Shown here piece by piece: positions 1 to 12,000 of a stretch of 64,000 nucleotides of DNA. The stretch covers positions 57,650,865-57,714,864 of the forward strand of contig NC_135173.1 of NCBI RefSeq assembly GCF_041146795.1. Direction: 5' to 3'. Source of the stretch: Maylandia zebra. Lineage: Eukaryota > Chordata > Actinopteri > Cichliformes > Cichlidae. The notes under the pieces are model-generated. The model made no database searches, was not told where the DNA came from, and was given only the letters and a program-made list of their open reading frames with translations. Made by a program: the position numbers and the translations under genes. Every line of letters begins with the position of its first letter. Position 1 is the first letter of the stretch.

Positions 1-100
1 GTTTCTGGTGGTTAGGGACAAATGCAATTGCATGGTAGGATGCTATAAACAGACCAAACTTCAGTTAGGAGAACAACTGAGATAATCCATCCACATTACG

Positions 101-215
101 AGGTTAGTCATTAATATACTGCAACAACATGGGAATAGAGCAGCCGCGAGAGAATTCAGCATTAATGAATCAATGGTACGGAAGTGGAGGAAGCGCAGTT
201 TTTGGCTTTCCCCAT
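101..215 (+). mobile_element. Fragment of a pogo/CENP-B-type transposase DNA-binding domain
   Basis: In the frame with a codon starting at 134 the DNA reads HGNRAAAREFSINESMVRKW, closely resembling the N-terminal helix-turn-helix of pogo/Tigger-like transposases in vertebrate genomes. The similarity fades after about 215 and no rest of a transposase was seen. Family assignment is from memory of the motif. Confidence 0.5.
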
Positions 216-703
216 ATTCCAAAAGTGCTTCGACTCTTTGCTATTACTGTCGCCCAGCATAATTTGCAGATGATGTTGTTTGCAGCTGCTGCAATGCTTT
301 CAACCAAAACAGGCGCAGCTTGATGACGACATCAACATGCGTTATTGCGATAGAGTGGTATAGTCAAAATCTCTACCGTTGGCCAAATTTATATTGTTTC
401 TACCGTATACCGTTTATACCACCCACCCTTAGATCCATGTTTATTTTCAGCTACTCTCACTGTATTGCTACCAAGTTATAACAAAATAATTACTTTTTAA
501 TATAACATGTAAAAATTGGTAGGATTCCTGATCTTGGTAAGAAAGTTTTAAAACTGATAAATGACGACTGAGTAGGTGGGACTCATTAGAGTGACTTTTT
601 CTCCCATCTTGTTTTTAAAGTTAAGGTCCCATATCTTAAGACTTAGGGACATGTGTTATTCCCTGTTCTCAGAATGTATATTACAAGTTTCAGCACTAAA
701 TAC

Positions 704-1615
704 TAGGGCTGGGCTATATCATACCGTTCACGATAATACCGGTGTAATTTTGGGCAACGATAGGAAAATGAAATATCGCGATAGAATATGGGTAAAACGC
801 GCATGCGCAGTGCCTATGTTTACATACGCACATGGCGGTGACGCAGAATGAGAAGAGCGAAAGCGGATCGTTGAATGAAACGGATGAACCAGAATTGGTT
901 TGTAAAAATGCTGCAACTTAAGTGGTGTGGAACTGGTTTAGCTTTCGTCCGTCAGATACACAACAAAGCACTATTTTTGGTAGAGCATGCTAATGGCCCA
1001 TCGTTATTACCGTGTTGTTTGGAAAATACGGCATCCTTTGATTTTTCTGAAAATCGACAGTGCCCCTTATAATCCCGTGTGCCTTATGTATGAATTCTGG
1101 TTGTGTTTACTGACCTCGAAACAATTTTATGTGGTACACGGCGCTGGAAAATCTGTCAAATGTTTTAGTACAACTTTGCTAAGCTACGAAGCCGCACCGC
1201 TTGATGGATTGTCGGAGCACTACGGCATCGTAGGCAGGAGCCTCGCGGAGTGATACGTACTGTGCTTCAACATAATATTACCGTATTGTGTGTATAACCT
1301 CTTTTTAAGTTTTGTGGATATTATACATGGTTATGCTGAGGATATGTCGGCCAATTTCCACTGGAAATGCCTTTTGGTTAAACTGTCAGCAAGGAATTTG
1401 CATTTGCACTGTTAAATTTTTATATAACTTTAATGCACATAAAAAAACAGCTGCTTGTTTAAGTGAAAATACATTGATGGGGGTTTTTGCACTAATAAAG
1501 TTGTGGAGTTGTAAAGTATTTTGTCTAGTGTCAATTATATCGTCAGTTATATCGTTATCGCAAATTTTCAAATGTATGTCGTGATAAATATTTTTGGTCA
1601 TATCGCCCTGCTCTA
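704..1615. mobile_element. hAT-type non-autonomous element, 912 bp
   Basis: The element is framed by an exact 8-bp duplication ctaaatac (696-703 and 1616-1623). Its imperfect terminal repeats are tagggctgggctata on the left and the complement of tagagcagggcgata on the right. Eight-base duplications and TAG-type ends are typical of hAT transposons. No transposase reading frame remains. It carries an NRF-1-like palindrome at 799-808. Confidence 0.85.
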
Positions 1616-2033
1616 CTAAATACCACACAATTTTTTTTGGACCATGCCTGAATACCCCAGTTTATTTGTTTTTTGTTTTTTTTGTGTGTCTGTAGCTTTA
1701 AATGCTACTGCACTCACCCCTTTCAGCAAGAGGTCTGTGAGTGACAGAGAAGGGCAGCCAATAGGAGCAATGTGGCTCATTCAATAAAAATAAGATTGCT
1801 AAGGATGTAGCAGGTCTACATCCTTAGTCCCCGAGACTCTGTTGGTTCTAACTCCTCAGTAATACTCTGTTGGTTACACAGAAGGCAGGAGACCCGACGG
1901 CCGAGCGTTTATTCTTGTTATACTCTTTTTGAAGTCCGCTTGGACACACAGTAACACACATCCAGTATTTGTGTGTTTGGTCAGCCCATCAAGTTTCCAC
2001 ATTGTTGTCTCTCAGCATTGTTTTTCTCCAGAG

Positions 2034-2034
2034 C

Positions 2035-2082
<48 letters not shown>

Positions 2083-2093
2083 GTGCGTGTGTG
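2034..2093. repeat. (TG)n microsatellite
   Basis: Nearly uninterrupted tg dinucleotide run with a few cg interruptions; it produces spurious poly-Cys/Val reading frames. Confidence 0.95.
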
Positions 2094-3004
2094 TTATATG
2101 ATCAAACGACTTCTGTATGTCCAAGGTGTGACAATGGTATCCAGTCATAATCACAGTCTCATCTCAAAATTATTTTCTAAAACAACAAAAGCATAAAGAT
2201 GTTGGCATTCGCTATTTTTTTGCAGCCTGTAGCAAAGTAACAGTTAAGGCCATTTCACACCGCTGCAAAAAAGCAACAGGAAATTCAAATATGAACTTGT
2301 TGCGTAACATATATAAACACTAAACGCTTTGCTTTTTAGTTGAAAACTCACTGTGAAAAAAAAAAAAAAAAAAAAATGAAGTCAGCATCAGGCAATCATG
2401 AGAAGGTCCTGATGTTTCTTAAAAAAGAAAAGGAAGAGTCTGATTCTGGGTTGATCCAATTCCCAAGTGAAGCCAGAAGCTGGGAAAATTTCCAAGTTTC
2501 ATCCTGGAGTTGAAGCTGTATCACCATCACTTATATTACATACTTTGTACACTGCCTCCATCAATGAAAGAGCTCTCTGCAGTCAGATGGGCCATTCCCA
2601 GACTGCAAGCAATCAGCCAATCATCAGCCAAAGTGGCAGAGTATCATTGCAGTACTGTGAATTCATGCTTAAGGCACACTGTACACTGAACTACAGGTGG
2701 GCCACTGCTGCAGTGTTACAGGTGGGGCTCTAAAATGATCAAGACAGCAGAAATTTAATTTGTTTATTAAACTGTTTTTGACATCAGAAGGTTTTAGGTT
2801 CCTAGTGCATCCTTGTCTTTGGAATTGTCTTGTTGAAAACCTTTGTTTGGGTTGCCATTGTGCTTCTAGCTCTAACTGAAAACCTCTGCAATGGCTTGCC
2901 ATTTTATTCGTGCCAATGAAATCTGTAATGTTTATCTTTTTCTCTTTTTTTTGCCTTTTCCTTCTCATTCAGTTTTATAACTCAGTCTTTTCTGCTTCCT
3001 CCAG

Positions 3005-6000
3005 GTCCTGAAGGCGATTGGCCTTCAGAGGACTGGAAAGCAGGATGAAGCTTTCACTTTAGCCCAGGAAGTGGCCACTCTCGAGCCCACTGATGACAAC
3101 TCGCTTCAGGCTCTGACTATACTGTACAGAGAGATGCATCGTCGTGAGTATATATGCGCACACATGAAAGCTGGTATTAACATTGGATGACTGAATATTG
3201 AATATGTGTGTTGTCCACAGCTGAGTTGGTCACCAAGCTGTATGAGGCTGCAGTGAAGAAGGTTCCTCTAAGCGAAGAGTATCACTCTCACCTCTTCATG
3301 GCGTACGCTCGTGTGGGAGAATACAAAAAGATGCAGCAGGTGAGACAGCTCAAAAAGAGCAAATATGAGCAACAAGCAGGTTTATGGGCTCACGTGAAAA
3401 TAGAGCTGGGCGATAGAACGATAACGATATGTATCGCGATATAACTTTTACGCGATAGAGAAATTAAGCTATCGCGATAGACCTCGCCGCTCTTGTCCTC
3501 TTTAAAAAAAAAAAAAAAAGGTCAGCCAATCCAAATTAAGTAGCGCAGAGCCGAACCAATCACAGCCGCAGCGTCACGTTGCGTGACTTGTTAGGTACAG
3601 CACAAGTGCCAAGCCGCACGTGTGTTTGTTTGGGAAGCAGCCAGCGGGTAATGGAGGAAATGAGTGTGCCGACTAGAAAAATCAACCGAGCGTGACCGAA
3701 GGGAACACAGATGATGGTTCCAATGCCGGAGAGATTGTCGAACGGAAGAGCCGCAGAAGTTCCGTAGTGTGAAGGTATTTCGGCTATTTCAAGTCTGACA
3801 AAAAACAGAGTAGCGTGCACTGTAAATTGTGCCGAAAGCAAGTCTGGAAATACAATAAACTGGTGCATGCGTCACACTGTGCGCCACGTTATTGTTTCGG
3901 TGAAATGAATTTCTACAATACTGTTACTGTTAATTGTAGTCTCTGCAGTGTTTAAATGCTTACATATACACACAGTTACTGTCCCTCCACACATACGACT
4001 CGGTTCTGCTTCTATGCCCCAGCTTTGTTTACTTTTTCCCACCGAGGCTTCTAGACTTCTGATTGGCCAACATTTCTGCACGGTTAGGAATCTCGCTCCA
4101 CCTGCTGCTTTGGCATGTTCATAGCAGCGTTTTCCTTCATTTCTGCCTTTATGTGTGGACGGGATTATTTTTTAAAACGAAAACGGAAAATCTCCGTTTT
4201 CAAAAATACCCGTGTACGTGTGGACGTAGCCTCAGTCTCTGACTGGAAGCGCTAATTCGTCATTCGGCTTTTGTCAGACTAAAGTAACTGTTAAAACTGT
4301 TTGAAAAGCTAAGCTATACAACAAGGAGAGATTGAGAATTTCCTTTTAGTTCTCAGTTTATTTGATATTGACAAAAGTTAGTCAGTTTTGTCTGTTCTTC
4401 TGTAAAACAAACTAAGATTTATTTTTAGAATTAATATTTTGTTTCTAAGTGGAATTGACAATTTAGTCTGTTTCGTTTGTTCTGTTTTGAAACTTAAACG
4501 CTTTAGCGGCTGCCTTTTGTGTAGTTTGCAATATTTGCCTTTATTTATCTGAAAAAGTCTCATGTTCCTTAAGTACATCTACCCTGTTGAACTTATTATG
4601 GGAAATAAATATTTAAATAAAAACAAGCTGCTGATTATTTCACATTTTACTTGTGAGCAACGGCACATTTAAATCTTACAAATATAGTTATTTGGCCTAT
4701 ATCGTGATAGATATCGTTATCGCCTGAAATGAAAAAAAACATATCGTGATATGAAAAAAATCTCATATCGCCCAGCTCTACGTGAAAATGAATTCCATTG
4801 ATTTAGGAGCAGAATTAATGTATTAATGGCTACATCCTCCTATTTACAGGCAGGAATGGCCTTGTATAAAATTGTCCCGAAGAATCCCTATTACTTTTGG
4901 TCGGTCATGAGTCTTGTGATGCAGGTACAAGAAAGCTTTTATAACATGAATGCTGAAATATTAGAATGATTGGTAACAGACAGTAAAAGTACTGTGTGCT
5001 TGTTTCTAAGGCAATCTCAGCCCAAGATGAAAAGTTGGCTCAGACCATGTTCCTGCCTCTGGCTGAACGCATGGTGGAAAAAATGGTCAAGGAGGAAAAG
5101 ATTGAAGCAGAAGCAGAGGTGAGTATGTTGGCTTTATGACTTCAGTGTTATGACAATGGAAACCAACTTAAATGGACAGCAGGATTCTGGCAAAATCCCA
5201 GTTACTCAACTTTTATTTTTAAAATTCAGAATTTCCTTTGGATTTTCATTAACAGCTGAGAGAGTCTTATATTTTAAGTTACAGTAGTCATGTTGGCATT
5301 AAAAAAACTTTTAGTGAATGAAACCCATGGCACATTAATTGCCAGAAAAAAACCCCCTGATTTCTGCACTTTAGTGTTAACTGCATACATGTTTAAGATG
5401 AAAATACAAATGTTAGAATATTGCACAGTCCTTACTTTTTCACTTTAACTTTTGTGTTCTGTAGGTGCAACTGTATTTTATGATCCTAGAGCGCTTGGGG
5501 AAATGTGTAGAGGCCCTTGAAGTGATCCGGGGCCCACTTGGGGGTAGGTAGATCCCCACACACACTCACAAACACACACACTTTCTTAAATTGACCATGT
5601 GACATTAACACTTTGAAATAGTATCAGTCATGTTTGGCAGGTAAAAGAAAAAGTTATTTATATTTAAAGTAAGCTGTAGTGAGAACATAAAGTGTTAAAC
5701 AGCATTCTCAATAAAATAACAGGGATAGTTTGAAGTAATGTGGCACACATGGCTTATAAATCTGATGCTGTGCATCCTGAAATTCCTCTTCAGCTAATAC
5801 TTGTATTTTTGCACAGAGAAGCTGACCAGTGAGCTGCAGAGCAGAGAAAACAAATGTATGATGCTGTACAAGCGACTGCAACGCTGGCCAGAGTGCAACG
5901 CTTTGGCCCACAAACTGCTACTTAAAAAGTGAGTGAGTTTTATCTTAACAGTGCACAAGCTGTCCAAGACCAATAACTGATCAGAACATGGCATCAGTCG

Positions 6001-9000
6001 ATGCACATCACTTCTGATGGAGTACAGATATCAGCCAACAACAACCAAAAAAATGTGTTTCTTTGCAGTCCTGATGATTGGCAGTTCTACCCGGCTTACT
6101 TTGACTCTCTCTTTCACTTGGTGGATCAGTCGTGGAGCCCGCCAGAAGAAGGCGAACAGTGAGTACGCAGGTGTTTGAGTTTGAATGCATAAAGATTTCC
6201 ATCCGTGTGAACTCTGCATCTGTTCCCTTACTTTAACAAAACCCACACATGATGGTTAAATAAGGTTGGGCAATTCGGTTTTCCAACCAAAAATCGTCAG
6301 TCCAATAACCAACGATTATTGGACGGAATATATTTGCGCATGCGCTGACTTTTTGATGGGAGGAGCAGTATAACCATGTACGGACTGATTTGCGCGTTTA
6401 GAATTTGTAAGTCTGGTTTGGAAGGAATATTTCTTTTTAATATTTAATAATTAATAATTGACTTTCTTTTCTTGTTTGTTTCAGTATTAATATAGCTACT
6501 TTTTGGATTGTTCATTTATATATTTGAGATGCGCCAAATCGCACAAAAGACTTAACATTACGTTGGAAGTTGTTTTTTGGGGTTTTTTATGTTATGAAAG
6601 AGACATTTTGATTTTTAACTTTTTAATTTTTGTTGTTTGATCGAGTGTGTAAGACAGATAAACTCTGGAACAGCCTATAAACACTGTTATCGTGGAAAAA
6701 AGAAGCCAGTTTCTCTTTGTTTCCCTCCCCACCATTGTGGTTTTTTTATTTAAATAAAATATTTTTGTGTTTTTCTGAACATAGGCTACTGCCTTTCTTT
6801 CTTTCTGTTGTGAGTAAATGAATCGCTGCATTTGAGCGCACTCTGAGGAGGGTGCATCTGTTCGCAGCTGCTTCTCTTAGCTTCAACCAACATTATCAGC
6901 AAACTTACCCATGTGCAAATAAATAAATCACTCTTGTAAAAACGATCAACGGAAAGCTGAGTCTATCGTCGATATATTCGTCCAATCGCCCAACCTTGTG
7001 GTTAAAAGTCCCTTCACTAAGGCATTCCTCCTATTTAACCTTAAAAATCCCTACTAGTTGCTGAAAGCCATGTGTTAATTATTAAATGAATTATTAATTT
7101 AAAAAATACACACATCCTTCAGCAAGACAAACAAGATGTGGAACACCTTGTGTCTATGACCGTCTGCTGTGCTGTTCTCCAAACTTTATAGAGGATATTT
7201 TTTTTCCAAATTAGACATTATATAATATTATATATGTCCAATTTATCTCTTATTTCTTCATAATATTATATCTTGTCCACGCTGAAGTTTTTTGTTTTTT
7301 TTCTGTCCATCCTGTAGCTGTTCAGAGGGTTCAGTACATCACACTGTGGTTGAGGTGGTGAGGTTTGTGGAGGAGAGGATTAAGGGGGAGGACAACAAAG
7401 AGTCCCGCTCACTCAGAGGGCCTTACTTGGCTCGTCTTGAATTAATGCACAGACTGAGAGAAAGAGGCTGTCCTGAGGAAAGCCTGCTAGGTAAAACACA
7501 TACACACACACACACACATATACTGAATAAGCATGTATTTATGTATGTCCTGTTGCCTCAGTCTGACAGTCTGTTGGTTGGCCATAAATAGGTGAGCCTT
7601 TAGAGTTAATGGTGCAATTCTTCAACAAGTTTGGAGACAAGCCCTGCTGCATCACTGACCTAAAAATATACCTACACCTGCTGTCTCCTGAGCAGCACGT
7701 TCAGGTGAGAGAAAGTTAAAGCAGAACTGTGGAACTGCCTCTTGCAGAATGAAAAGCATGGTCGTGAAACACATTTCTGTCTTTGAATTCTTTTTAGTTC
7801 ATTAATCATCTTAGTGAAGCAGTTCCACTGGGCAACCAGGAAGAGGAAGGATTTGCTTTTCCAGAGGACACCAAGGCGCTGCAGAGGCATTTGTGTGTTT
7901 GTCAGCTGAGCCGTGCACTAGGGCTGCATCATTCCCTCGACGTGGATGGCAAACTTCATCTTATCACAGAGCTTAAGGCTCACTATCATCATGGGCTTAA
8001 GTTTGGTGAGAGCAACATTTTTATTCACTCTTAGACCCATAAGATTGACATTCATTCAGGATCATCAGATTTTCCACAGCCAAGAGGTGTGAAATCTTGT
8101 CGTGGAGCCAGACAGATATGTGATGTTGTCAACAGCAAAGTGTGAATGCCTTCCTTGTTTGCTGGCACATTTCTTCTGATAACAGCAGCATCCAGTTGAA
8201 CATGCTGATAGTTGATTACTAATAGGGCTTCTTTCTCAGAAATTCCAGGAATAAAAAAGTGCTTTCATACATTTTTGTGTGTTCAATAAAGTTATAAAAC
8301 TGCAGTTATGCATGACATAGACTGTAAAATAGAAAGACATTGGTAACGTTATGTCATCTATTGGTTTACGGACTTAAAATTTTCAAGTGTCAGATGTTTG
8401 TTTTCTTTTGTTTGTTTGTTTGTTTGTTTGGGGTTTTTTTTAAGCTGCTGTCTTGTTTTGTTACTCTACAGCCGTAAAAAGCTGAGGTGGGCGGGCAATG
8501 TGGACATTTAAGTTTATGAATGCAGTAACTTGAGAATGAAACGAGCTTCAGGAGTTTCAAATTGATACCACAGGTGCACCTGCTAATTATCTGTATTACT
8601 TACTTTACTAAAACAAGACATTTTAAGATGTTGGGGGTTTTTTTTGTTTTGGTTTGGTTTAAGCCAACCCAAAGTGGCTATTAGATGGACTGCAGATGGA
8701 TGTAGCTTCTGGGTCTGAAGAGCAAAGCAAACATGTATTCTTTCTAATTAGCAAGAGGGAGCTCCTGTGATGTTTGCAATAAGACATCCAAATATATAGA
8801 CACGTATGCAACAATTGCCTAATGACTTTGTGGTCTCAGTGACCAATATTGAGTACAAACTAAAGGCCATTTTGTAAGTTATGGTCCCAATTTGAATAAA
8901 AAGGGACGATACACACAGGGTATGCTTTGCTATGATTGATAAGCTGTTAGCCAATGAGCAGATAGTGTCCCTCAGTTTACGGTTAGCTAATAAGGTGAAG

Positions 9001-12000
9001 GTAAAAATGCTCAGCTTGAGGTTTCAGATAGGTCTTCACTAACCGGTAGGTGACATCACAGTGGCTTTGCCTGTCTTTCATATACAACGTGTAGCACTTG
9101 GGTATTGGCTTCATTTTTTCATTTTCATTTTTACAGACAAGCATACTTTTCTTGGTCATATTTGGCATGTTTTTTAAGATATAAAGGTGACTTTGTTGGA
9201 CGTTTGCAGTCAACATTCTAAGAATTGTAGGGTGACTTTACTGTACAAGAACTGAACACTTTTAAAGATTTTTCTTGTGTTCCTTGTGCATGTTTTTGTT
9301 TGTTCTGACTTCTTGGTCTCTCTGAACAGGAAAGAACGCTCTAAAGACGGAGCTGCAGTTTTCTGATATGTATTGTCTCATGGCCGCTCATGTATACATT
9401 GACTTATGGACAGAGACCGGTGAGTTTTTCTTTTTCAGTGCAGAACTTCCTGTCTCTCAGTAATGTGATGTGTCTAAATGTGTGTATCTGTATGCTTGTA
9501 GGAGATGAGGACATGATGTGGCAGTGTTTGGGTCTCCTCCAGGAGGGACTATCTCACAGTCCTTCCAACGCCCAGTTCAAGCTGCTGTTACTGCTCCTGT
9601 ACTGTCGACTGGGAGCGTTTGAGCCTGTAGTGGACCTTTACTCAAGCCTGGATGCCAAGCATGTACAGCATGACACCATAGGGTCAGTACAGAACATGTT
9701 TCTGTGGTGAAACATGGAAAGAAAGCGGATTTCTCGTCACACAACACTTTGTTGCCGATGGTTGGTCGCTCCTTGGCGTTCTAGGCTCCGGTTGCTTAGT
9801 TAACTATATATCTAACATGTCTGCTACCATGTCATATGTCGGTCAACAGCATACTTCACTTTAATTGGTAGTTGCTTCAATCGTTTGCAACATAAAATCT
9901 ATAGTATTCCTTAAGTTAGGAAACTGACTTCAATTCAATTTTATATAAAATAAAATTGAATCAAATGAAAAGTTGGAGTAGAGCTGCCACGATTAGTTGA
10001 CTAGTCACAAGTCGACGACTAATTTAATAGTTGACGCGTTGTTTGAAGCTTTGTAAGATCCCACAAGACATAGGAATAAGTAGGATTTAAGAGTGTAATA
10101 ATGGACTGAAACAGAATATGGCAGCACTGCATGTACAAGGATGCCAGCTGCCGTTAAATCCCCAAAGAAGAAGAAGCAGTGTCCGGTATCGTAGCTGTGT
10201 CCAAATTCAGGACCCGCATCCTCCTGTGCCCGCATTTGTAGGCCGATTACGTTACAGTGACACGACGAAGACTGACAAATGCGGCCGACAAATGCACCCT
10301 TCGTTTCCCCAGATTTGAAGGATGGGTCGGGTGTATACTTCGTGGCCCAACCTATCCCAGAATTCCTGCTCAGTTTCCAACAATGGTGGCATCTAGTTAG
10401 TTTTAATATTACTGTTATTATTCTTTCTGGGTCACAAAATAAATGTTTAAAATATTTTCAGGCGAGAATGTAGCTGTGTAAACTTCAAATATCTGCTCAG
10501 TTTATCAAGACACCACATATTTTCAAAAGCGCTCCGACGTTTTCAGAGACGTCTGTTACCCACCAGCTTGATAGCTAGGCGGGGTTCAAGGCTCACTTCA
10601 AGGCTCGGTGAGAACACCGGACTCCCGGCAAATCGTTTTCAAACCCACCACCATCTTTCGCTACTCAGGTTAAACATGATATATAAGTCACTTAGATAAC
10701 TTGAAAATGTTATTGTTTGGCTTTTTTCAGTATTTTATTTGTTCCTGAGTAAATCGGTTTGGCTGAGATTAAAGTTATTGTTTTTACACCACTGAATAAA
10801 CATCAAGCAGACAACTGATTATCAGAAGTGTGAGATGCTCGAGAATATACTTCGGTGTCCTGTTATATTTTAGATAGCAAGGAGCAGACAGCTGAGTTTA
10901 TTAAACTTCACCGAAACAATCTGCAAACTTCATTAAAATTTAATAAACTATCATCTTGTCTTTATTGTTAGTTAGCACAGACCTTAAACACTTAAAGCTG
11001 TAAGCTAATGATGGCTGTATAAGAGCAGATGCATGCTGCAATAAGTTGTACGTTTTACATCCAATGGATGTATGATCTGATTAGTCGACTAATTGCAAAA
11101 ATAATCGGTGACTAGTCGACTATCAAAATAATCGTTTGTGGCAGCCCTAATTTGGAGTAAAAGAATGTTCGGACTAATTTTGTACTTCGGATGAATGTGT
11201 CCTTGCCCTCATCAGAATCAGAATACCTTATTAATCCCCAAGGAAATTATCTGAGCTTTGACTCAGATACTTTAATTAAAAACATCTTTTTAATTTTTGC
11301 AGTTTTCTGTTAACGCGCTATGCTGAGTCACTGGGTCAGTTTGCTGCAGCCTCCCAGTCCTGTAATTTCTCCCTCAGGTTTTTCCACTCGAACCAGAAAG
11401 ATGTAAGTCTATCCCTCTTTGTGATTTAACTGCAGAGACTTTTACTGGATCTCCTGCTCTTACGTTACCTTCCTTATTTATCTCTCCTTTGCCTCTGTCT
11501 TCTTTCCACCAGACCTCAGAGTATATCATCCAGGCATATAAGTATGGAGCGTTTGAGAAAATCCCAGAGTTCATTGCTCTCAGAAACAGGTTAAACCAGT
11601 CGCTGCACTTTGCCCAGGTCCGCACTGAGAGGATGCTGCTCGACCTCTTCCTTGAGGCTGATATGTAAGAATATTCACACTAATTTACATAAACTTGTGG
11701 ATTTCTATCTATAGTTGATTGTGATGTTGCATTTTTCTGTTTTACAGTGTCTTGAGTCTGGAAGAGAGTGTGAAGGCCATGTCTTTGTCTGCAGAAGAGG
11801 ATGACATCCCCTGGGATAGTATGAGGGACAACAGAGACCTAACTGTTTTTACGTGCTGGGATCCTAAAGACAGGTATAGTCCTTTTTTGGGGGGGTTTTG
11901 GTTACAGAGACGCTGGTACTCACTCACAGTCTCCAATCCAACCCTGTGCTACTCTTTTGTTTACAGACAGCTAACAGATGAACACAGACGTCAGTCTCTA

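Larger units (their letters stand above)
1..3004. other. Upstream flank/intron of naa25, no exon recognised
   Basis: No coding exon of naa25 or another gene could be recognised before 3005. The stretch holds a pogo-like fragment, a 912-bp hAT relic, a (TG)n tract, a small perfect hairpin at 1799-1827 and homopolymer runs. It may be part of an naa25 intron. Confidence 0.6.

Noticed and set aside
1929..2196. Two cysteine/valine-rich open frames
   Set aside because: Direct translation of the (TG)n tract at 2034-2093.
1..3004. First exon(s) of naa25
   Set aside because: I looked for codons for the expected human-like start and for the LLKKHKDLHCAK region on the + strand and found none.
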